The notes beneath the pieces were generated by a model. That model did no database searches. It worked only from the letters and a program-made list of their open reading frames with translations, and was not told the origin of the DNA. A DNA stretch of 64,000 nucleotides from Meloidogyne chitwoodi (taxonomy: Eukaryota > Nematoda > Chromadorea > Rhabditida > Meloidogynidae), in assembly GCA_015183035.1 (NCBI GenBank), contig JACZZP010000016.1, forward strand, positions 186,001 through 250,000, given 5' to 3'. Positions 35,570 to 46,538 of the stretch are shown piece after piece. Within the stretch, counting starts at the first letter, position 1. Every line of letters starts with the position of its first letter. The position numbers and the translations under genes were made by a program.

Positions 35570-35771
35570 ATGCGTGTTTTTCTTCCTGTATTTCTTTTAA
35601 TTTTATTTATAATTTCTTTAATTCAACTTGGAGAGATTTCAGGGGTTTCTGCTATTAATGGAGCTGAAGGAATAAATGAAGGAATTATGTAAATTAATTT
35701 TTAAAAAATATAAAGTTGATTTTCTATTTAGGCTTCGTCAAAAGCGTGGTGGGCGTCATTGGTGGGGTTAA
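35570..35771 (+). CDS. Prepropeptide: signal peptide, RQKR, GGRHWWG
   Basis: Two exons (35570-35688, 35732-35771) join in phase to 52 aa. Residues 1-24 are a signal peptide (MRVFLPVFLLILFIISLIQL). A short spacer ending INEGIM leads to LRQKR, a furin-type site, and the chain ends GGRHWWG. Cleavage and amidation at the last Gly would give a six-residue GGRHWW-amide. This plan matches neuropeptide-like precursors; nematode Gly/Trp-rich peptides also include antimicrobials. The exact peptide is not recognised. It sits between the arms of the inverted duplication, with a decayed inverted copy at 34875-35075. Confidence 0.72.
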
Positions 35772-36524
35772 TTAGTTTATGGAAATAAAATGTTCAAGAA
35801 TGAAAGATGATTTTTTAAACTAAAAGTAAAAATTAATTTATGTAGTATCTCTAAAATATAAATTTTAGTGTTAAATATAAATTTAAAATTGAAAAATATT
35901 TTTAAACTTTTTAATTAAATAAAAATTTTAACAAAAATTATTCTGATATTTAAATTAGGAAAATCCTTGATATTAAATAATTTTCAACCTTTTAATACTT
36001 TCCCTTACCTTAAATATATCTTCTACTTAAACTTATTTTTTCCCAACACTTTGAATACCTTAAAACTTAAAACTTAAAGAACACTTTTCTCTTGACTTGG
36101 AAAATCGTCAATTAAACTACATATATTGCATTCTAATTTTTTAATCTTTTTTCCAAAAGATGCTTGCCCCATATTTTTAATGATGGTTTATTTTAGGCCG
36201 AAAATCTTATTATATAATATAAAATATTTAATTTTTAAAGTCTTAAAAATTAGAAATTTTTTAATAATAAATTTTAAATTTAATAAATTTTCCTAAACTT
36301 TTTAGTTTATTTCTGGAAATAATTTTTTAGCCTTTTTAGGTATAATTCGTTAATTTTAAAAAATTTAATCTACAAATCTAATAGAAATTAAAAATACAAA
36401 GTTTTTTAAAATTACGAATAAATAGTATATTTAAATATTTTTTTCAATAATTTTTTTAATCTTTCTACTTTTTGTTTATACATTTTTCTCTTTAGTAGTC
36501 ATTTCTTTAAATAATCATCTCTAT

Positions 36525-36833
36525 TTATTCTTCTATTATTGGGTCATTAAAATCTTAAAAAATAATTTATTTTCAATTTAAAGTTAACTTTTACGTTTAT
36601 TTGATCCTTGTCCATTTTAGAATTTTTATATTTTGTGTTTAATTGCATTTTTTCCTCAAGCTTTTCGTGAGCAACTTCATGAGCTCTTTTTATATGATTT
36701 TTTAAATTTTTTAAATGGTGTGTTTTTTTAAATGTATATTTACTGTTACAAACGTTAACATCATTATTATAACATAAACAATAAGCATTATCTCCACTTA
36801 TAAAAAAATACTCATAAACTGGTGATTTAAATT
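36525..36833 (-). pseudogene. 3' remnant of a third BED-finger gene
   Basis: Two pieces, 36833-36595 and 36553-36525, correspond to exons 6 and 7 of the BED-finger genes. The first reads SPVYEYFISGDNAYCLCYNN, then a second Cys and NLKNHIKRAHEVAHEKLEEK; the other two copies have SPIYEYFVIRGKKANCLCYN. The last exon reads FNDPIIEE then stop, against SDDPMTEE. The exon 6 donor is out of step with the family. No 5' exons were found upstream, though family promoter-like sequence lies at 37575-37825. Confidence 0.7.
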
Positions 36834-37109
36834 CTTAATAAAAAAAAATAAAGATATTACAGGGTGACCAGAACGTTCCGGACACCTATTTTTTATCATA
36901 ACTTTTTTAAAAATTTTGTTATAAAAATAAAAGTAAAGATGAAAAGATAGAGAATATAAAGAGGATTAAGAAATATCAAGAGTTTAGGAGATTCAGATTT
37001 TTTGCTTTGATGCAAAGACAAAAACAAAAGCGAAAATTTTTGCTCTAAATACGCATGCGCTTTTTTCTGACAAAAAATTTTTACAATAGAAGCATGCTAA
37101 AATTTAAAA

Positions 37110-37215
37110 TTGGGTGCGACGACATTTGCGCCGTTGAGATTTGCGCCGCGACACTTGCGCTGCAACTTATGCGCCGCCGACATTTGCGCCGGAAATATTT
37201 TAAAACGCGACATTT
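37110..37215. repeat. Tandem GACATTTGCGCCG motif cluster
   Basis: Six or so imperfect units of the form GACATTTGCGCCG within 100 bp, a G+C-rich island in A+T-rich DNA. Possibly one end of a transposon; the partner end was not found. Confidence 0.55.
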
Positions 37216-37254
37216 GCGCCGTCTTTAAATTAAAAAAAAAGTAATATGTATTTA

Positions 37255-37560
37255 TTAAATTGCTGGTGCTCTACGAACACGAATATACGTTCGTAATGAT
37301 GAGGCAATCAGCAATTTAGTTCACACCTTTGATAACCAAGAGCCAGCTAATATTAATGATCAAGTTTGGATAACACATTTACATGCATTATCATATCGTT
37401 TAACTACAAAAGGAATTGATAATTGGGTTGATTAGTTGTTAAACTTTTAAGTATTTATTTACCAATAACTACCCAAAATAGTTGGGCATATATTCCACGA
37501 TCCGCTCGTCCATTTAAATTGTGTAAAGGTGAAGGACATCATTTCGAAAGAATTTAAAAA
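37255..37560 (+). pseudogene. Coding remnant of unknown origin
   Basis: Two short frames of protein-like composition: AGALRTRIYVRNDEAISNLV onward to KGIDNWVD then stop, and after it NSWAYIPRSARPFKLCKGEG. Codon use is less A+T-extreme than surrounding noncoding DNA. There is no start or splice pair. It follows the GCGCC repeat, so a dead transposon gene is possible. Not recognised. Confidence 0.35.
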
Positions 37561-37569
37561 ATTTTCTTA

Positions 37570-38400
37570 AATAAATTAAATTATAGATATTACCTAAGTT
37601 GGAGAGAGAGTAAAAGAAAAGGGTAATATTATCTCTAATTGCCACAATTCATTTAACATCTAGTCTCTTCATATATCAATTTTTGGCATTAAAGTAATTT
37701 ATCCAATAAATCTTTCCTCTCGTTAATTTTCAATTTTTATTTAATTTAGAAAGAAAAATTAAAACACAAATTAAGAAGAGAATATTTAAAATTGTAAAAG
37801 GGCATATTTCCTATACATATTATTTTTTAAAACTATTAAAAATTTATTTTTAAAAATATATTAAGTTGAATAGTTTATGTGTCATAACAAGATAACGGAG
37901 ACGGGTTCCCATCACAGTTTGATGATTTCCAGTTTTTTGAAAAAATCTAGAATTCCCGATCGGTCCCCGTTTCATCCAGCTTTACTTCTAAAAAACTGGA
38001 AATGGGAACGGAAATTGAGAAAATGACTTATCCACGTAATCACATAAAAGGACTTTAATTGCTTAACAAAACTTTTGATTTGAAACATAAACTATACAAC
38101 TAAATTTATTTTATTTAAAATAAATTTTTAATAAAATTTTAAAAAATTAATATGGATAGGAAAAATGCCCTTTTAGAATTTTAAATATTCTCTTCTTAAT
38201 TTGTGTTTTAATTTTTCTTTCTAAATTAAATAAAAATTGAAAATTAACGAGTGGAAAGATTTATTGGATAAATTACTTTAATGCCAAAAATTGATATATG
38301 AAGAGACTAGATGTTAAATGAATTGTGGCAATTAGAGATAATATTACCCTTTTCTTTTACTCTCTCTCTCCAACTTAGGTAATATCTATAATTTTGACAA
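37570..38400. repeat. Inverted repeat, two copies of a gene-family upstream region
   Basis: 37575-37825 and 38145-38395 are near-perfect inverse copies, for example CTCTAATTGCCACAATTCAT against ATGAATTGTGGCAATTAGAG. A diverged version lies at 33720-33960, upstream of the left BED gene. The right-hand copy is upstream of the BED gene at 38685; the left-hand copy would serve the remnant at 36525-36833. The spacer at 37880-38030 contains the G+C-rich CCCGATCGG-type sequence. Confidence 0.75.
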
Positions 38401-38880
38401 GAAAATTTTTTGAAAATTATTGCGAAATTTTGCCTTTACACAAACAAATTTACATGTAAAAGGATAGAATGTAAGGAGGGAGAGCGAGGTGTGTAATACG
38501 ATTCGCATGCCTGCGCAGGCATTGGTAAATAAATACAAGGGATTTTTTTTAATTTTATCAGTTAAAAAAAAAATTTTTAATAATTTAAATATTCCTATGT
38601 TTTCTTTATAAATAAAGTTTTTTTTTCATTTTTAGTCTTGTTTAACATAAAGTCGAAAAATAATTCATATTTAATTTTATTTAGATGAATTTAACAAAGT
38701 TTGTTGTTTTATTTTTAATTATATCAATGTTGATTAATTTAATGGATTGTATGAAAAGAAACAAAGTTAAAGAGAAGCAGGAAAGAAAAACGAGAAAGCA
38801 AGATAGGCAATCTTTAGATTTAAATAGATCGGATCCATTATCAGAATATCAAGTTTTTGAAAGTTCGATAAGAGAAGCAC

Positions 38881-39477
38881 GGTAAATGTCCAGTTGAATC
38901 CCTACCTGTCCGCAAAGAGAATTCGCTCTTTCTTTTCTTCACTTGCATTTATGGCGTTAGGAGAAGTGCACGCTTATTTTTCCTTCTCCGCTATAATATG
39001 CCTTTTGGCACTTGGAAAGAAATGGGTAAAATAATTAAAATTAATTAATAATAAAGATAAATTATAATTATTTTAAAAGTGAACAAAGATTAATAATCAA
39101 AGAACATAAATTTTGAACAGCATTCTCAAATAAATTTCTAAAATATCAGGTGGATAACAACATTTTATGGGATTATAATGAAGGGATAAAAACCAGTAAA
39201 AGGACAAATATTTAGGTAATTCAGTTTCTGTAATATGTCTCATCTGATGGACAATTCTGATTTTAATCTATTCCAAAAAGCTTCGATCTGTCAAGTATTC
39301 GCATTATTATTAATTAATTTTAATTATTTTACCCATTTCTTTCCAAGTGCCAAAAGGCATATTATAGCGGAGAAGGAAAAATAAGCGTGCACTTCTCCTA
39401 ACGCCATAAATGCAAGAGAAGAAAAGAAAGAGAGAATTCTCTTTGCGGACAGGTAGGGATTCAACTGGACATTTACC
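38881..39477. mobile_element. Mutator-like MITE with 170-bp inverted repeats
   Basis: Starts GGTAAATGTCCAGTTGAATC and ends with its inverse. The arms (38881-39050 and 39304-39477) are almost identical over about 170 bp. Flanks are an exact 9-bp duplication GAGAAGCAC (38872-38880, 39478-39486). Long inverted repeats with 9-bp duplications are typical of Mutator elements. High arm identity implies recent insertion. ORFs in the arms are shadows. Confidence 0.9.
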
Positions 39478-39849
39478 GAGAAGCACAATACCCAACTTAC
39501 CAACATTTGGAAATGCAACACTTGCAACATCCAAATTTAAGTGAATCAAATTCACCAGTTGTGGATTATCCTCTCAAATCAGTTTATGATTCTAATGAGC
39601 AACTTTTATATACAATTCAGCGGAATTCACCAGGTGCGGTTCAACATCAAATTCAAAATTTTAGCATTTTGAGTAGTGAAGAACTTGAAGAATCAAATGA
39701 TCAATATGGTTAGTTTATAATTTATATAAAATTATTTAATTGATTTTCTGGTATTAGAAAGTTTAAGGTAAAAATTCCTTAGCTTCTTTGAACTATTAAG
39801 GACGAGAACATTCGCCATTATTGGTTTAATTAGTAATCCAGTTTAGTAA

Positions 39850-39940
39850 CAGTAATGGCCAAAATCAGAAAATAAAAAATCCAAAATAAAAAAGGCTCTA
39901 AAAAACGAAATTTACGTACTCCGAAACTTGCCCCTTCCTG
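39850..39940. mobile_element. Decayed hAT-like MITE, 91 bp
   Basis: Ends CAGTAATGGCCAAAA and CTTGCCCCTTCCTG, with flanks TTTAGTAA/CTTAGTAA (7 of 8). The left-arm counterpart lies at 32763-32852. It sits in the second intron of the BED-finger gene. Confidence 0.6.
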
Positions 39941-40282
39941 CTTAGTAACAAAACCCATTCCCTTGATTAATAAAATATATAATTGTTATATAAAGGGTTA
40001 TATTTCCTCGAAATATATAATTCAATCTCAAACATTTTTAGGAGATGTTCAAGGAGATATACAAATTAATGAAGAAGAAAATTATCATAAAGACCGTAGT
40101 GAGTTTTATTTATTTTTAATAATAATAAAATTAAAATTATTTTAAAAAATAAATCGAGTCTACATTTCTAATTAAAAAATAGATAATTTAGAAAAATATT
40201 TTATAATTAACAAAACACTGTAATGTTTTTATCATTTATTTAATTGTCGCTTGTGTATTAATTACTATATACCGATATATAC

Positions 40283-40422
40283 CAGGGCTGGGTCGAAATT
40301 GGAAAAAGTTCCAAATCGAAATTCCTTTGAACTCGACATTAGGTAATTTCGCGAAATCGAAATAATTCGAACTAAAAACCTCTAAATCTCGAATTCGAAA
40401 TCGAAATTTCGACCCAGCCCTG
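40283..40422. mobile_element. hAT-like palindromic MITE, 140 bp (right arm)
   Basis: Same insertion as 32282-32421 in inverse orientation, with ATATATAC octamers on both sides (40275-40282, 40423-40430). It lies between exons 2 and 3 of the right BED-finger copy as numbered here. Marker that the insertion is older than the duplication. Confidence 0.9.
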
Positions 40423-41100
40423 ATATATACCTTTTGAGGCATAAATTCTCGGTTTTTGAGAGAAATTAAGCTTGGATTTTATTGGAAATTTTTGTCATAA
40501 TTATTTGTTAGTCTGAGATTCATGTTTACCATATAAATTATAATTGTTTATTTTAGAATCAGTTGTTTGGAAGTATTTTAATGTAAAGGAAGAGAGAGAA
40601 GATGACGTCGGAAATAAAGGAATATATATAGTTGCATATTGTAAATACTGCAATTATAATTTTGTCAAAAGAAATAATGATATAACCACTTATTTAAAAA
40701 ACCATCTTAATCGTCATCACAAAGGTCATCCAAATATTAATTTTGAAGAATTAAATAAACGTAAACTAAAAAAGAAAGATGTAATATTACAAATTGATCA
40801 AGGGGAAACTTCAAGTAATAATAATAAAATTTAATTAAAATAATATTTATTTAACACTATTTATTAATTTGAAAAAACAAAAAAGTTAAAATTAATTAAT
40901 TAATATTTTAATTTAAAGATAGACCCTTAAAAAGAGAAAAAACACAAGAAGAAAAAGATCTCTTAATGAATCGAAGTAAGTTTAATATACATATTTTAAA
41001 TTTTAATTATATTTTTGTGTTTATTTTAAATAGTTTTATTGGAAAGGGTCTCCTTAGTGTTTTTGACAAAATAAATAATTTAAAATAATTACCTATATAT

Positions 41101-41973
41101 CAGGGATGGGCAAACTTCCACTTCCATCCTTCCATCTTCCATCATATTCCACCTTTTTAGGTCATTTTTCTTCCACCTTCCATCTTCCGCTTTTCCGGGT
41201 GGAAGATGGAAGTTTTCTGACTGCTTTGATACCCTCTACGTTTTTGTACCGATCTTTTTCAACCCGACCCGACTCTTTTAACATTACGAGATGCCGACAA
41301 TTCGAATAAATATTATCTTTTCTTTTTCTCTGCATTGAGAAAAAATATTAAAAGGAAATATTATAATTAAAAAGGTTTCACTTTTAATGCAAGTGTGGTT
41401 AAGTGGTTTATGCGTTTTCGTCTATGGCTTTTGATACAGGTTCCTGTATTTTAAAAAATATTTTAATTCATCAATTATTGTTTGATTAATTTTTCCTTCA
41501 TTTTTAAAATTTAAAATAAATAAGTCATATTTTTTCGCCTACGGCGAAAAAAGGTGAATTTTCGGTAGCTAAAATACAATAATTTTTCAAAATTTTCGCC
41601 TGCGACGCTAAAACATTAAACATGAAAATTTACCCGGCTGGCACATGCGCTCATCCAGCAGAAATCCTGATACAGACCTATACTTTAGGAATTCTGCCTC
41701 CAATTTAACATGACAAAAGAATTGACACCACTAGCACCTAATAGTCAAATGATTTGATGAAAAGCCTACTCACAGAAAATTCAGATACTCATTCTTGCAT
41801 CACATCCTTAAGAATTACAATTTGATTATGATTAATTGCGAATAAAATTTTTTTTATAAAATTATTAAAATTCCACTTCCATCTTCCATATTCCATCATA
41901 TTCCACCTTTTTAGGACATTTTCCTTCCACTTTCCATCTTCTACTTTTTATTTTCGGATTTTGCCCATCCCTG
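41101..41973. mobile_element. Non-autonomous hAT-like element, 873 bp
   Basis: Termini CAGGGATGGGCAAAC and TTTTGCCCATCCCTG, flanked by exact CTATATAT octamers (41093-41100, 41974-41981). The left arm has the empty site, ACCTATATATCTTATGAAT, so this insertion followed the duplication. Subterminal regions are rich in TTCCATCTTCC. Inside, 41380-41470 has a weak tRNA-like look but no clean cloverleaf. Confidence 0.92.
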
Positions 41974-42324
41974 CTATATATCTTATGAATATTTTTATTT
42001 ATTTTTTATTTAAGATTCTAAATCACCAATTTATGAATATTTTGTTATAAGAGGAAAAAAAGCTAATTGTTTATGTTATAATAATAATGGTGAAGAATGT
42101 AATGAAAAACTTGCATTTGAAAATAGAATGTATCTAGCAAATTTAAAAAACCATTTACAACATAAACACAATGCTGCTTACGAAGAGTTCGAAAATATTG
42201 ATAAAATTAACAAAAAAAAGAAGAAAAATAAAGGAGAAGGATCAGGCATACGTAAAATTTAATTTTAAAGTGAAAATAAATTTAAATTATTTTAGGTTCT
42301 GATGACCCAATGACAGAAGAGTAA

Positions 42325-43351
42325 AAAGACGATTATTTAAAGGAACGACAAAATTGGGAAAAAAATATTTAAAAAATTAAAAAAAAAATATATAAAAATA
42401 AAAAATACAAAAAAATAGATAAAGCAAAAAAACAAACAAAAAATGTAAAAAAGTAAAAATTAAAAAAAAATGATTGGGTTTTTTAACAAAAAAGATGTTT
42501 TGGGAAAAAAGAAATATTTAAATAGTACTATTTATTCATAATTTTAAAAAATCTTCTTTATTATTTTTAATTGTCTATTAGATTTGTAGAATAAATTCTT
42601 TCAAAGGGAGAAATAAAAACATAACTTGAAAAAAATGTGAGGGGAGAAGTCTCGATAATCATTTAAATTTAATCTCCTCTGGGGCCTTTTCAATTGTTCT
42701 GGTTTCCCCAGAATCTGCGAACACAGAATTTTATTGAGAAAGATTTTCCGCAGAATCAGAATCTGTGGACAATTGAGAAAAGCCTCTTTTCAATTTAAAG
42801 GAGAAAAAGAAATTAACTAACTCTGCACTAATCCTTTATTTACACTAAAACAATTTTTTTTAATTTTACAAAAATTTTAATTATTTTTAAAAAATTTACT
42901 GACTTTTTTAAATTGTATTTATATTAAATCCTATTTTTATGTCTTTGTTCGTTTATCAAAAAAACTGTCAGTTCAAGAAATGAGTTTATCCAGTACCAAA
43001 AAGATAAAACGGATTTAAATAATTTTACTCTGTTTTTGTGAGTTTTAAAAAAATAATTATAAATTTATTTATTTAAATTTATTTATTTAAACACTTTTTA
43101 TATTATAATTTATATTGCAAATCGCAAAAAAAATTTTTTTGCTAAATGACTAAAAATAATAGATAGAGAGAGCAGGCAACAACAATTTGACCGGATTTAA
43201 TTAAATATCTTTATTATTATATTTTTACTATATTTTTATCCGATCTATTGCGGCAACTCTTTTATGTTGATTTCTTCTAAATTTTAATTATAAATAATTT
43301 TCTTTTTGAATATTCGTGTTTGCAAAACTTGTTTTTTAACTATTATTTTCT
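42325..43351. other. Duplicated noncoding arm sequence
   Basis: Matches 30231-31257 in inverse orientation. It contains an inner inverted segment, TCTGCGAACACAGAATTTTA and ATTCTGATTCTGCGG-type motifs near 42710-42760. No exon recognised. Confidence 0.5.
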
Positions 43352-44131
43352 TCAATAAATTTCAATGTCATCTTCTGCCAAATTATTTTTTGCAAGATTT
43401 TGCAAAGTTTTTGATTTTTCCAACAAATTGTGTTTTTCAACAGCAGACAAACGTTTAAGAATTAATGGACTGCCATTGGACCATTTTTCATCTTTAAAAT
43501 TGCTGACCTTTTTGAGAATGTTTTTGATACAGGCCAATACTAAAAAAAATTATTAATTTTTTATTAATATGTGGCTCATCGAGCCAAGTCGAATGATACA
43601 AAAATCATCACAATTGGATAAAATTGTAAAAAGTTATGATTTATTGAAAATTCGCTTAAGATATAAGGAAGCAGCCGCGGTAATCACTTAAACTTATTTC
43701 CTCTCTTTGAAATGAAAGAGAAAGATAACTTACTCTGCGCTCTCTTCCCTTGTTTTTAACTTAACCTATTACATTTGGTTATTTTATCATAACTTTTTTT
43801 AAAATTTATTTAAAAATATGAACTAAACTTTAAAAAATAAATAATAAAATTGGATTTATTTTAAAAATTAAAGTTTATAAAATTTGACAAATTTTTGAGA
43901 GAAAAATTGAAAAATTCTGAATAGTCGATTTGCTCAAATTTTCTAAATGCACCGCGCTCTTAACAAAGTAAATGTTTTTTCAGTTTAATTAATTTTTATA
44001 TGTATATTTTACTTTCCTTAATCATTAGGATTTATTAACTACCAATGTCAGTCGTTTCAATACTAAAAACAATTTGATTGAAAAATACAGCATTTTCTCC
44101 AATAAAATTAGTCTTGTTTTCTTCTAGAAAT
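43352..44131 (-). pseudogene. 3' fragment of the 28276-30230 gene in the right arm
   Basis: 43539-43352 is an identical copy of exon 5 of the gene at 28276-30230 (61 codons of it unchanged), and 44131-44043 is the end of exon 4. It lacks exons 1-3, a start and a promoter, because the duplication boundary falls within exon 4. Absence of any change in the coding part suggests a recent duplication or gene conversion. Confidence 0.8.
43570..43935 (+). repeat. Dispersed repeat R1, copy 5
   Basis: Full-length R1 from GGCTCATCGAGCCAAGTCG through GCAGCCGCGGTAATCACTTA to the A+T-rich tail. It shows the uninterrupted CTATTACATTTGGTTATTTT sequence into which T1 inserted at 27525. Confidence 0.8.
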
Positions 44132-46538
44132 GGAATGAGCCCAAACCAGAGCACAACCGACTGTGCCACCATCCAACCCTCTAATAGTTCATTTTTATTC
44201 ACTCATATACTTTCTCAAGTATAAGGACATAACATCTAAAATGATGTTTTGGGACTAAAAAAATATTTACCTAATTACTGTGTTTTGTAATTTTAAAAAC
44301 CTTATTTATTTTTTAATTAATTTACTATTTAGATTAGAATAAATTTATTTTTTTTTTGTTTTTTATTAAAAAATGGAATGGGTTTTTATCTCTTCAAGGT
44401 GTTCCCAATTTACCTTTTACACTTTTTCTATTTAAAAGCACTAAATTTTAAGTTTTTTTAATTATTTAATTTTTATGAGAATTAAAAAAAAAATTTAATT
44501 TTAAATTGTATTGTAATTAAAGACAAATCTCACTCTCATTTTTCATATTCAGCAACTAGTAAAAGTTAAAGGCAAAGGTTCGAAAGAATTAAAAAAAAAA
44601 TTTTTTCGAGCTAAATTAAATTTATAAATGTACAAGTTGGAGAGAGTAAAAGAAACGAATAAAGCATTATTTTAAAATGAAACCTCAATTTTATTTTTAA
44701 TAAAAATATTATTTATATTAAATATAAATACTCTAAATTTCTATTAAAAAAATAATAATTAATTAAATAATTTATTAAAAAATTATTTATTTTACCTAAA
44801 CTTTTTTAAATTAATTAATTACTTTTATTGCACACAAAAGTACATAAATAGTTACCAATTTTCACTTTGACAATTTTCTCAACACTTTTTTTCTCCTAGC
44901 ATTTTCTTTTTAATTTATTAAATGTAGTCTAGTGTAAAACTTTATCTAAGCTGCACTATTGCACGCTTAAGTTTTTTTAAAAAAACATTTTTCTCACGAA
45001 CTTTGTTTTATTATATGTAGGTATATGAGACAATTCTTTTTTTATTTATTTATTAAAATATCATATTAAATTTTTTTTTATTTTTTAAATTGAATTCAAA
45101 CTAAAAAAAACATTAAAAAATATTTTAATTAATATTTTAATGTTTACAGAATTTTTACTTTAAAGTCACAAACAGAGAAGTTAAATTTTTCTTTAAAAAA
45201 ATTTTTTTAAGGTCTCATTGATTTAAAAAAAATTTTTTTTATTTTTATTTTATTAATTATAGTTTAGTTAAAATGGTTGATGATTTTAATGTCATTTTTC
45301 TCATTAGAAAGGTCTATTTCTATTTTAATAATCTAAAAATAATTAAATTAATTATAGACTGAATTAAATGTTAGTATTAAATTAAATTAAATTTTTTTTT
45401 CAAAAAATAATTTATTAATTTAATGTTTTCTGCTGTTCTAAAGCCTTTTTTAAATACGCAAATTAAAAAAAAAAATTTTTAATTTTTATTAAATTAGAAT
45501 AAGGACATTTTTTAAGAAAATTCTATTTAAAAATGCTTATAAATTAAATAATTTTTTGAAAAAATCATTTTCCGATAAAATGTCCAATTTAATTATATAA
45601 TAAATATTATTATATATTATTAAATTAAAAAACTTTTTTTTTAATTTAATTTTTAATTTAATTGGACCATTCCCTCCCCTTTTATTTTTGTTATAAATAG
45701 TAGTTGAAATTTATGAAGCAAAGTTTATTTAAAATATTTTATTTTATTACAGCTAAATTTTTAAATTTTTGCTTATTTTTATTAATAAATTTTTAAGAAA
45801 ATTTTTTATTTTTTTTTGAATTTTTAAATATTATTTTTTGATAAATTGTTTCGCTTAACTAAACATCGAGACTCTCTCGATATCAAAGCCCCGAGACAAT
45901 TGCAAACCGATAAAAAATTTGTAAAATGGGCGTTTACTTTCAATATCGTCCTACTTTATTTTAATTAATTTTAAGCCTAAGCTTAATTATTTTAAAGGAT
46001 AATCTGTCAGATTTAAATTATTGTATCTTCTTTATGGCATCATTAAATATAGGGAAATCATTTTATATTTTTTAATAGATTGGAAAATACTTTATCTGGG
46101 CATAATTAAACTTTAACAATTTTAAAAAGAAAAATGTTTCACTAATTTAAATAAGATACAAAATAAAATACCCTCTACCTTAACATTATTAATAAAATTG
46201 TATTTTTATTAAATATAGTGCATTCACACGAACAAATTTTTTAATTTGAAAAATTAAAAAATTTGTTAATAAGTTTCTCTTAAAAAAATACAATTTTAAA
46301 AAGTTTATTTAAACTATTTAAATTATATTATATTTAAATTAAAATTATTTTTTCATTTTTCAAATATCAACTATTAATTCAATTACTTATATTTTTTTTA
46401 CATTTAAATATTTAATAAAAATTTTTTTATTAAATTTTTTACAACTTAATAAAAAATAATAGTTAAAAATTTTTAATAAAATTTCCAATTTTAAAAATAA
46501 ATAAATAATATTTTTATTAGAATAAAAAAAGATTTAAA
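44132..46538. other. Long gene-poor A+T-rich stretch
   Basis: Just beyond the duplication boundary is a short less A+T-rich segment (44132-44200). At 44620-44660 there is a CAAGTTGGAGAGAGTAAAAG motif also found upstream of the BED-gene family (37600, 38370). The remainder is homopolymer-rich with no supportable gene. Confidence 0.5.

Larger units (their letters stand above)
38685..42324 (+). pseudogene. BED-finger secreted protein (right copy), exon 1 split by a transposon
   Basis: Exon 1 is 38685-38880 plus 39487-39708, interrupted by the 597-bp element 38881-39477. Later exons are 40042-40098, 40557-40814, 40919-40975, 42015-42251 and 42296-42324. Without the insertion the pieces would be in phase (351 aa); as it stands translation ends at REAR-stop, two codons into the break. 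The signal peptide MNLTKFVVLFLIISMLINLM and both zinc fingers (CKYCNYNFVKRNNDI; CLCYNNNGEEC) are otherwise intact, so disruption is recent. Exon 1 here is continuous where the left copy has an intron, and it includes extra QH-rich sequence (YPTYQHLEMQHLQHPN). Splicing across the insertion cannot be excluded because its end starts GGTAAATG, a good donor, but the nearest AG acceptor does not keep frame. Confidence 0.75.
38150..44131 (-). repeat. Right arm of a large inverted duplication
   Basis: Reverse complement of 29451-33960. It carries the right BED-finger gene, the 140-bp hAT-like MITE, a copy of repeat R1 and a fragment of the gene at 28276-30230. Arm-specific insertions are 38881-39477 and 41101-41973. 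Confidence 0.85.

Noticed and set aside
36853..36885. Tc1/mariner-like terminus ACAGGGTGACCAGAACG
   Set aside because: Only one end was found and no TA-flanked partner, so no element can be delimited.
39310..39555. ORFs starting in the Mutator-like element
   Set aside because: Inverted-repeat sequence read in both arms; no splice or start support.
41380..41470. Possible tRNA or tRNA-derived SINE
   Set aside because: GTGTGGTTAAGTGG and CAGGTTCCTG recall A and B boxes, but no acceptor stem or anticodon arm can be folded, and it lies within a hAT-like element.
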